64,000 nt of DNA from Niastella koreensis GR20-10 (GTDB lineage: Bacteria; Bacteroidota; Bacteroidia; Chitinophagales; Chitinophagaceae). This document shows positions 57,459 to 64,000 of the stretch, in pieces. The notes under the pieces were generated by a model that made no database searches, was not told where the DNA came from, and saw nothing but the letters and a program-made list of their open reading frames with translations. How positions within the stretch are numbered: the first letter of the stretch is position 1; every line of letters begins with the position of its first letter. The translations under genes and the position numbers were made by a program. Location: positions 2,542,001 to 2,606,000 of the forward strand of contig NC_016609.1 of assembly GCF_000246855.1 (NCBI RefSeq), given 5' to 3'.

Positions 57459-60176
57459 TTATTTCAGCGGCATCAATTGCACGGCGCCATCCAAACCGGA
57501 AGGCTGCACTTTCCATTTGCCGGCATCGAAGTCTTTGTAATTGATGTTTACAAAATTTATCTCGTGGTAATTGCGCCATACTTCGCCTTTGCGGTCCATA
57601 TCACGGATGCGGTTGGCCATCAGGTTGCAAACTTCTATGCTAATAGTGTTGCTGCCTTCTTTCAACAGGCCGCCTACATTCAATTCATACGGCAGGCTCC
57701 AGATCAACCCCGCATCCCTGCCATTGATGATCACCCGGGCAGATTCATACAATTTATCCAACTGCAACAGGTAATCAGCCGCTTTGTTTTTAATAGTGAA
57801 GGTAGTGGTATACACGCCGGTACCTGAGAATGATTGGGTGGTTGAATCTTCGGTAAAGCTGGTCCAGGGTTGTAGGCCGGTTATTTGTTTGGTGGCTGGT
57901 AATTGCGGGCCGCCTGCTGCAAAGCTGAGGGTCCATTTGTTGTTTTGTAAGCTGATGGCTTCACCGGCCGGTACAGCATATTTATAAACTGGCGCCGGTT
58001 CTGTTTTGTTGCTGCATTTCAAAATGATGGACTGGCCTGATTTCAATTGCAGTCTTACTGTTGTTGTATTCGCGTTCTTTTCTTCGGGCAACAGGTTCAT
58101 GTTTCCGTTCAATGGATCCATACGCAAAATAGTAGCAGCCGTTGTTTGCAATGTTATCTTTTCATCGATATCATTGGCAGTGTTGTTTACGATGAAATAA
58201 TACGTTCCATCTGCAGTTTTTCGGCGAATGAATTTCAACTGTTTTGCGGCCATGGGCTCTGGCGGGATCTTCAGGGCGTTTAATGAGTTGGTAACATCGC
58301 CGGTGATTATTTTTCCATTTCTTATTTCCGCCATCAGTGCATTCAATTCCTGTTTGCCTTTTTCGGGATCGTTAAATCCGGGTACATCTTTGGGGAATTG
58401 TTCAAGGATCACCATGGCGCCTGCTTTGGCCAACCTGATGATGTTTTTTAAAGTAGCTACCGGCATTTTATCACAGGCGGGCACCAGCAATACTTTATGT
58501 TTGGCACCTTTTGCTACTATGCTTACCAGTCCGTTTTGTACGATTGCATGTTCCAGCATTTTGTCTGAGGCAAAATCAAGGGAATAACCGGCGTTTTGTA
58601 AACCCACTACATTTTTATAAAAATTGGTTGGGTGTAACCATTTGTCTACATCATGTACTTTCAGCGGCATGTCCATGCCTTTGGCATTGTGCCATACATC
58701 GTATACCGGCCAGTAAATCAGCATTTCATTATCCGGTTCGCCGGCCTGTAATACCGACTGGCAACGCGTGATGTATTCATTCAGTCCCTTTACATGCGGC
58801 CACAAACTGTTATCGGGTACAAAGTTCACGGAGGCATAAAACAACCAGCCGGGCCATTTAACATCAGCTGGCGAATAGGTAGTGCCATGATAAAACACAT
58901 GATTGATGCCCGACAGGAACACCTGATCTACTTCGGGTTTACACTGGCTCCAGGCCGTTTTAAAATGCTCGGTGAGCCAGGTAAAGGTTTCGCAGCTGGT
59001 GAGTGGTTTACCATAAGCATGCGCTGCTGAAGAGGCAAACTTCAGCATATTGGGATCGGGATCTACGTTGCGAATATCGCCGCTGTCCCGTTTCAATCCT
59101 TTTATAGGGAAATAACTGCTGCCAAAAGTTTCGGTTTCGGGAATATCGAATGCACTATATAAGTCGAGCAGGTTGCCGGGCGAGCCGTGGGCCTGGTTTA
59201 CCGACAGGGTGTTTCGTTTATTAGTCCATTGTGTAAATACGGTGCTGAAATTCTCCCGCATCAGGTCGGCTAAGGTTTCCCGGTAATCCGATTTTAACCG
59301 GGCCACCGTATCATTGCCGGCATCGGAAACAAACAGGTTGATGTATGGCCGCAGGTCGTAGCCACGCCGTTTTTGAAACTCGGTAAAGAAGTCGGGCGTC
59401 CAGTCGGCATTGTACACTTCATAGCTGTCGTTGAAAAATGCTTTTACTCCGTGGGATGAATTGCCGAAGGCCGTGTCGAAGATCTTAAAATAATCGACGG
59501 TGGCTGCTTTAGAAAAATGATCGATGGTATACCCTTCCCCACCCGGCGCCGCTCTTTTTACGGCCTGGCGGGTTTTACCGGTAAAGACGGCATATAATTT
59601 CAAATCATCGGCCGTGTTGTATTGTAAAGTGCCACTGGCATCTACTTTATTGGTCAGATCAATGGTTGTACCGTTCTTCTTATAACCCATCAGGGCGCTA
59701 AGTGCTGCAAACCCTTTTTGTTTGGGATCGGTAACCGTGATCTTTTCTGCAAGTGGCGTGTTTGCCTTGAGGTCGTATTGCTGAACGATCAGTTTGGAGG
59801 CGGCATCCTGGATGGTTACATTGGAACCGCCAATGGGCCAACCGGTACCTACCGAGATGTATACACCCATGTTCAATGCGTTCGATTGTTGAACCGTGTG
59901 ATCGAGCATTTTCATCCACTGCGGCGATAGATACTTTATGTAACGGCTTTCATAGCCTTTGGCGCCGTAAATGGGAACCACCTCTACCCCACCGAAACCA
60001 ACCTTATTATATTGCTGTAAGGAAGCGCTGATGTTCTTTTCGTCCACAGCGCTGCCCATCCACCACCACCGGGTCCAGGGATGGGTTTGCTGGGTTACAG
60101 CGGGCCATTTTGTTTGTGCGGAAGCTGGTAATGCAAGTGCTGTTATGCAACAGGCAAGGATCGTTTTTCGTAACAT
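57459..60176 (-). CDS. Exported GH106-like glycoside hydrolase
   Basis: 905 residues from ATG 60176 (signal MLRKTILACCITALALPASAQ); a start 69 bp further up would precede it with unlikely sequence. N-terminal TIM-barrel pattern HPWTRWWWMGSAVDEKNISAS and VGFGGVEVVPIYGAKGYES, with GVYISVGTGWPIGGSNV, VNQAHGSPGNLLDLYSAFDI and TSCETFTWLTEHF (candidate catalytic Glu). A C-terminal jelly-roll sugar-binding domain (about 770-870, ARVIINGRDAGLIWSLPYEL). GH106 members are alpha-L-rhamnosidases, so rhamnoside cleavage in the periplasm is likely but not certain. Third gene of the MFS/amylase operon. Confidence 0.85.
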   Translation of the reverse strand: MLRKTILACCITALALPASAQTKWPAVTQQTHPWTRWWWMGSAVDEKNISASLQQYNKVGFGGVEVVPIYGAKGYESRYIKYLSPQWMKMLDHTVQQSNALNMGVYISVGTGWPIGGSNVTIQDAASKLIVQQYDLKANTPLAEKITVTDPKQKGFAALSALMGYKKNGTTIDLTNKVDASGTLQYNTADDLKLYAVFTGKTRQAVKRAAPGGEGYTIDHFSKAATVDYFKIFDTAFGNSSHGVKAFFNDSYEVYNADWTPDFFTEFQKRRGYDLRPYINLFVSDAGNDTVARLKSDYRETLADLMRENFSTVFTQWTNKRNTLSVNQAHGSPGNLLDLYSAFDIPETETFGSSYFPIKGLKRDSGDIRNVDPDPNMLKFASSAAHAYGKPLTSCETFTWLTEHFKTAWSQCKPEVDQVFLSGINHVFYHGTTYSPADVKWPGWLFYASVNFVPDNSLWPHVKGLNEYITRCQSVLQAGEPDNEMLIYWPVYDVWHNAKGMDMPLKVHDVDKWLHPTNFYKNVVGLQNAGYSLDFASDKMLEHAIVQNGLVSIVAKGAKHKVLLVPACDKMPVATLKNIIRLAKAGAMVILEQFPKDVPGFNDPEKGKQELNALMAEIRNGKIITGDVTNSLNALKIPPEPMAAKQLKFIRRKTADGTYYFIVNNTANDIDEKITLQTTAATILRMDPLNGNMNLLPEEKNANTTTVRLQLKSGQSIILKCSNKTEPAPVYKYAVPAGEAISLQNNKWTLSFAAGGPQLPATKQITGLQPWTSFTEDSTTQSFSGTGVYTTTFTIKNKAADYLLQLDKLYESARVIINGRDAGLIWSLPYELNVGGLLKEGSNTISIEVCNLMANRIRDMDRKGEVWRNYHEINFVNINYKDFDAGKWKVQPSGLDGAVQLMPLK

Positions 60177-60195
60177 GTGGCTAATGTAATGGAAT

Positions 60196-62106
60196 TTAAG
60201 GGGCCGTCCTTCCTGTACTATCAGGGTTTCCCGGTTGCAATTCACCTACCCACAGCGTTTTACCCGGCACTTTTAATTTGTTCTTAATGTCTGCAAGATT
60301 ACCATCGATTATATTCCTGGCTTTGGTAAACGATTTTGTTCTTTCTTCAAACCGGTGCATGTCTATTTCCTTATCCTCACTGGTGGGGTTCATGATGCAT
60401 AGAACAGTTTGCTGGGCCGTATAGCGGAAATACACGAAAACACTGTCTTCCGGCACGTACTGCATCAATTTCCCGGTTGTTAATGCGGGAGCTATTTTGC
60501 GATAATTGGCCAGCGTTCTTACATAATTGTATACATCGTTTTCAGCGGGTGTTCGGCCACCCGGTTCAAACTTATTGGCAGTATCGCCTGGCCACCCACC
60601 GGGGAAATCAAGGCGTACCTTTCCGTCGGGATCGGAAAAATTCTTCATCAATATTTCAGTTCCATAATACAACTGCGGAATGCCGCGGAAGGTAAGCAAC
60701 CAGGCAATACCCATTTTTTGTTTGGCTACATCTTCGCCTACCACGCTGAAGAACCGGCTGATATCATGGTTGTCGAGAAAGATCACGTTCTTCATGGGAT
60801 CGGCATATACAAAATCATTGGTGGCGGTAAGGTACAGGCGGTTCACGCCATCCGTCCAGCCAAAGTTTTGCGTTAATGCCGGTACAATGCCATAGGTGTT
60901 CAATTGAAAATCTGTTACCCCTGGCAGGTTGCTTTTATACGGGATGTTGTAGTTGTTGCGGGTAAAAAAACTCTGGTCGGGAATACCATGTACAAAAGTT
61001 TCGCCAAACAGATGCAGTTGCGGGTATTCATCGAGCAGGGCCTTGTTGCAGCGGTTCATAAAACCGAGGTCGTTATAGGCATAGGTATCTATACGCCAGC
61101 CATCGATGCCAAATTCTTCGGTACACCAGATGGCATGCTGAATAAGAAACCTGGCTACCATCGGGTTGTTTTGATTCCAGTCGGGCATTTCTGTAGTGAA
61201 CCATCCATCGCTCATTCTTTTTTTATCAATGGCCGATGCGTATGGGTCTAACAACACCTGGTCTTTATAGGTAGTGTTGGTATAAACCGGCCACCAGTGA
61301 AACCAGCTGCTATCGGGCAGATCCTGGTACAAAAAATGCCCGATGCCTATGTGGTTGTATACTGCATCCTGGATGATCTTCATGCCGCGTTTATGCAGGC
61401 TGTCAATCAATTCATGGTAGGCGCTGGCGCCGCCCAGCCGCGGTTCTATGGTATAGTGATCTGTAAATGCATAGCCATGCTCGGTGCGGTTGGGCATATC
61501 ATTTATCAGTACGGGGTTCAGCCATAAAGCAGTTACGCCTAATTGCTGCAGGTAATCTAAATGATTCTGGATGCCTTTGAAATCGCCGCCATGGCGTTTA
61601 AAATAATCGCTGCGATCGAGGCTTTGGTCTTTTAGTCCGGCAATGCGATCGTTGGTGGGATCGCCATTACTGAAGCGATCGGGCATGATGAGGTAAATAA
61701 GATCGGAGCTGTTTATGCCTTTAATACGGGTTTTGCCATTCTGGGTGTTTCTGGCCTTCAACTGAAAATCAAATAAAGATACTCCTGCGGGGTAATTGGT
61801 GAGAACAGTGGCTTTTTCAAATTTGATTATGCCAGGCTTGGCGAGTGCACTGATCTCTAACGTGAGCAACAGGTAATTGGGATTTTTTACCGTATCGGTG
61901 CGGATGAGTTTTACGCCCGCATAAGGTATCATGTAGATCTCTTCTTTTCGAACATTATTGCCATGCAATAACAATTGCACTGTATCTTTTTTCTTCATGC
62001 CTGCCCACCAATGCGTGGGATATACTTTCAGGCTGTCCTGGGCCTGCATTTCAATAAACGATAAACATCCAATAAGCAGGAACAGTAATTTTCTACAAGA
62101 GATCAT
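60196..62106 (-). CDS. Exported GH13 alpha-amylase / cyclomaltodextrinase-like enzyme
   Basis: 636 residues with a signal peptide (MISCRKLLFLLIGCLSFIEMQAQ). N-terminal cyclomaltodextrinase-type beta domain (about 24-120), then the GH13 barrel: DAVYNHIGIGHFLY (region I), GWRIDTYAYND (nucleophile Asp), LFGETFVHG (Glu) and FLDNHDISRFF (transition-state Asp). It hydrolyses alpha-1,4-glucans, pullulan or cyclodextrins, here probably in the periplasm like SusA. Its ATG lies inside the 3' end of the transporter gene (14-bp overlap). Confidence 0.94.
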   Translation of the reverse strand: MISCRKLLFLLIGCLSFIEMQAQDSLKVYPTHWWAGMKKKDTVQLLLHGNNVRKEEIYMIPYAGVKLIRTDTVKNPNYLLLTLEISALAKPGIIKFEKATVLTNYPAGVSLFDFQLKARNTQNGKTRIKGINSSDLIYLIMPDRFSNGDPTNDRIAGLKDQSLDRSDYFKRHGGDFKGIQNHLDYLQQLGVTALWLNPVLINDMPNRTEHGYAFTDHYTIEPRLGGASAYHELIDSLHKRGMKIIQDAVYNHIGIGHFLYQDLPDSSWFHWWPVYTNTTYKDQVLLDPYASAIDKKRMSDGWFTTEMPDWNQNNPMVARFLIQHAIWCTEEFGIDGWRIDTYAYNDLGFMNRCNKALLDEYPQLHLFGETFVHGIPDQSFFTRNNYNIPYKSNLPGVTDFQLNTYGIVPALTQNFGWTDGVNRLYLTATNDFVYADPMKNVIFLDNHDISRFFSVVGEDVAKQKMGIAWLLTFRGIPQLYYGTEILMKNFSDPDGKVRLDFPGGWPGDTANKFEPGGRTPAENDVYNYVRTLANYRKIAPALTTGKLMQYVPEDSVFVYFRYTAQQTVLCIMNPTSEDKEIDMHRFEERTKSFTKARNIIDGNLADIKNKLKVPGKTLWVGELQPGNPDSTGRTAP

Positions 62107-63460
62107 CGTGTATTTTTTCTTTTACAATTAACGCGCAAACAATACCTGCTACAATCAGTAAAACGCCGCCGGTTTGCACGGCCAACAGCCGGTCGTTGTG
62201 CAGAAAGGCATTCATGATCTTTCCAAAGAAAAGCGATGCAATGATCTCGGGCAATACAATAAAGAAATTAAAGATGCCCATATAGATGCCGATCTTGGTT
62301 TCAGGTAAATGTCCGGCCAGCATGGAATACGGCATGGATAAAATAGATGCCCAGGCGATGCCCACCATGCTCATTGAAACGTATAACATAGCAGGGTCAC
62401 TGATATACTTCACCGTAAACAAGCCAATGCCGCCAATGAGTAAACAAAAAGTATGCGTCATCTTTTTACCCAGCTTGGCTACCCAAAAAGAAAGGGTGAG
62501 GGAAAATAAAAAGGTAACAAGGTTTAAAACAGATGAGGTGGCGTTGGCGTGTTCTATCCCCTGTGTATAAATATCGTTGGAGGTATTGGGATCGCCTTTG
62601 AAAATATCGCGCGCCACGCCGGTGGTGTAATAAAACCACATCAGGAACAAGCCGGGCCAGGTGAGGAATTGTACCAGCGCCAGCTTTTTCATTTGCGCCG
62701 GCATCTTAAAAATAGAGGAAGTGATCTCTTTGATGGCGCCCCCAATGCCGCTGCCATGTTCTGCATCCAGCTGCTGCCGCCAGTTGGGATCGGTAGGCGG
62801 ATATTCTTTACTGCGGAACACGGTATACAACACCGCTGCCAAAAACATGATGCCGCCAATATAAAACGACCACATAATGTTTTGCGGAATGCCCCCGGCT
62901 GTTTTTTCGCGCGAAATATGAAACCAGTTCACCAGTATGCCGGGTAAGAAGCCGGCGATAAACGCGGCTGCGCCAATGAACATGCTTTGCATGCTGTACC
63001 CGAAGGGCCGCTGTTGCTCATTGAGGTTATCGGCTACAAATGCCCGGAATGGCTCCATACTAACATTGATACATGAATCAAGGATCCAAAGGGTGCCTGC
63101 GGCCATCCAGATGGCGGATGCATTGGGCATTATGAATAAAGCGAGCGAGCTTAAGATGGCGCCCACCAAAAAGAAAGGTCTTCTGCGGCCCCAGGTTGGG
63201 TGCCACGTTCTGTCACTGAGGTAACCGATAATGGGTTGAACCAGCAGGCCGGTCATGGGCGCTGCCAGCCACAGTCCGGGTATTTGATCGGCCGATGCGC
63301 CCAGGTATTCGTAAATGGCGCTCATGTTGTTCATTTGTAACGACCAGCCAAACTGTATTCCAAAGAAACCGAAACACATATTCCATATCTGCCAGAAGTT
63401 GAAATGGGGTTTTGCCTGAATGGCCTGTTCGGTATTCAAAACTATGGGGGATGGTTCCAT
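62093..63460 (-). CDS. MFS sugar transporter (SLC45-like)
   Basis: 455 residues from ATG 63460, with twelve predicted membrane helices. Family traits: FGWSLQMNNMSAIYEYLGA, GLLVQPIIGYLSDRTW with the following WGRRRPFFLVGAI (MFS motif between helices 2 and 3), and SMEPFRAFVADNLNEQQRP. This SLC45/sucrose-maltose type is an inner-membrane proton symporter for disaccharides. Co-transcribed with the amylase (overlap 14 bp) and the GH106-like gene, it probably takes up maltose or maltodextrin released outside. Confidence 0.9.
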   Translation of the reverse strand: MEPSPIVLNTEQAIQAKPHFNFWQIWNMCFGFFGIQFGWSLQMNNMSAIYEYLGASADQIPGLWLAAPMTGLLVQPIIGYLSDRTWHPTWGRRRPFFLVGAILSSLALFIMPNASAIWMAAGTLWILDSCINVSMEPFRAFVADNLNEQQRPFGYSMQSMFIGAAAFIAGFLPGILVNWFHISREKTAGGIPQNIMWSFYIGGIMFLAAVLYTVFRSKEYPPTDPNWRQQLDAEHGSGIGGAIKEITSSIFKMPAQMKKLALVQFLTWPGLFLMWFYYTTGVARDIFKGDPNTSNDIYTQGIEHANATSSVLNLVTFLFSLTLSFWVAKLGKKMTHTFCLLIGGIGLFTVKYISDPAMLYVSMSMVGIAWASILSMPYSMLAGHLPETKIGIYMGIFNFFIVLPEIIASLFFGKIMNAFLHNDRLLAVQTGGVLLIVAGIVCALIVKEKIHDDLL

Positions 63461-63550
63461 ATGCAATCGCTTTGAGGTTGTCTATGGAAAGATAAGTTAA
63501 TTACCCGAAATGCTACTGTGAACGGTGGATAGGCAGTGGGTAATGTTGCT

Positions 63551-63646
63551 GTTACCGATTTCCGGTTGCCGGTTACCTGGTATTTATTGCTTATGGCTTT
63601 GACTGAATTTTGCATTCCCGGCGACCGGTGACTGGTAACCGGGAAC
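63551..63646. repeat. Intergenic inverted pair of degenerate 7-bp repeats
   Basis: Left arm 63551-63580 (CGGTTGC/CGGTTAC heptamers) and right arm 63617-63646 (GGTGACT/GGTAACC heptamers), reverse complements with a few mismatches. Same family as 1353-1460. Confidence 0.7.
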
Positions 63647-63697
63647 AAAAAAGTGGACCACTCTTTACGAATGACCCACCTTAAATCTTTTTGTCTC

Positions 63698-64000
63698 CTA
63701 TATTACAAATCCATCTGGAAGGATAGATCCCTTCTTCACTACGACGATCCCGTCTTTGATGGTGTATAACGAGTGATCGGTATTTTCGAGGTGATTGCTG
63801 CCATTGATGCGCACATCGTTACCAATGCGGCAGTTTTTGTCGATAATGGCATTGCGGATGTAACAACGTTCGCCAATACCCAGCTTTGGCAATCCTCTTT
63901 CCAGCGAGTGCTGCATTTCCTCGATGGTCTCGAAATAATCGGAGCCCATTACATAGCTGCTTACTACGGTAGTGCCATGCCCAATGCGGCTGCGAATACC
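63698..64000 (-). CDS. glgC: Glucose-1-phosphate adenylyltransferase, C-terminal part only
   Basis: The minus strand is open from the window edge to TAG at 63698 (about 100 codons). The visible part is the left-handed beta-helix end of GlgC: IRSRIGHGTTVVSSYVMGSD, YFETIEEMQ, KLGIGERCYIRNAIIDKNCR, IGNDVRINGSNHLENTDHSL, and a closing KKGSILPDGFVI. GlgC makes ADP-glucose for glycogen. It is 237 bp upstream of the MFS gene in the same direction, which groups glycogen synthesis with maltodextrin uptake. The 5' end is missing. Confidence 0.85.
   Translation of the reverse strand, partial: GIRSRIGHGTTVVSSYVMGSDYFETIEEMQHSLERGLPKLGIGERCYIRNAIIDKNCRIGNDVRINGSNHLENTDHSLYTIKDGIVVVKKGSILPDGFVI

Overview
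The window looks like a chromosome segment from a member of the Bacteroidota, most likely the Chitinophagaceae (Niastella/Chitinophaga-like). The reasons are: start codons without Shine-Dalgarno sequences; promoters of the TTG-N19-TAnnTTTG type; many signal peptides cut just before Gln; and families typical of that group (GLPGLI protein, TonB-receptor-like barrel with a carboxypeptidase-like plug, DUF4136 lipoproteins, DUF6090-like and DUF4239-like membrane proteins). This is inferred from gene content; no rRNA or tRNA gene is present to confirm it. No CRISPR array, transposase or clear prophage was seen.

Layout. 0-6.3 kb: a partial metallo-hydrolase, a membrane-anchored MutS-like ATPase, a lipoprotein and dnaK. 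6.4-9.9 kb: a repeat-rich spacer, then a four-helix membrane protein, a leaderless peptidoglycan amidase with an SH3 domain and a DUF2235 (Tle1-like) hydrolase. 10-17.8 kb: housekeeping and accessory genes (AraC-type regulator, DsbA-like protein, VOC protein, GtrA-like protein, argS, TPR protein, glgB). 18-23.1 kb: a TonB-receptor-like barrel, a GLPGLI protein, an AraC-type regulator and a small barrel. 23.5-27.9 kb: a six-gene minus-strand operon around a winged-helix/TolB-like protein. 28-29.8 kb: an orphan ECF sigma factor with an Omp85-like barrel. 30.5-42.9 kb: exported asparaginase, exported aspartate ammonia-lyase and exported glutaminase, interleaved with OprP/DcaP-type porins, other barrels and an exported amidohydrolase. 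43.1-47.2 kb: a second TolB-like/OmpA/DUF4136/barrel module, paralogous to the first. 47.4-57.3 kb: epoxide hydrolase, membrane proteins, lipoproteins, a GH63-like glucosidase with a barrel, and a strongly charge-segregated protein. 57.4-64 kb: a saccharide operon (SLC45-like MFS transporter, exported GH13 amylase, GH106-like hydrolase) downstream of a partial glgC.

The strongest candidate for an undescribed system is 23.5-47.2 kb. The three deamidating or deaminating enzymes all carry signal peptides, so Asn to Asp to fumarate and Gln to Glu would run outside the cytoplasm, releasing ammonia at every step, next to porins suited to anions and dicarboxylates. The block is bracketed by two rearranged copies of one regulatory/envelope module.

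The second theme is intergenic DNA. Many gaps hold degenerate short-period tandem arrays (7, 8, 9 or 21 bp), often as inverted pairs that can form long hairpins. Three unrelated sequences share a 21-bp period, one with ten units and no indel. Some 8-bp arrays start on the stop codon of the upstream gene.
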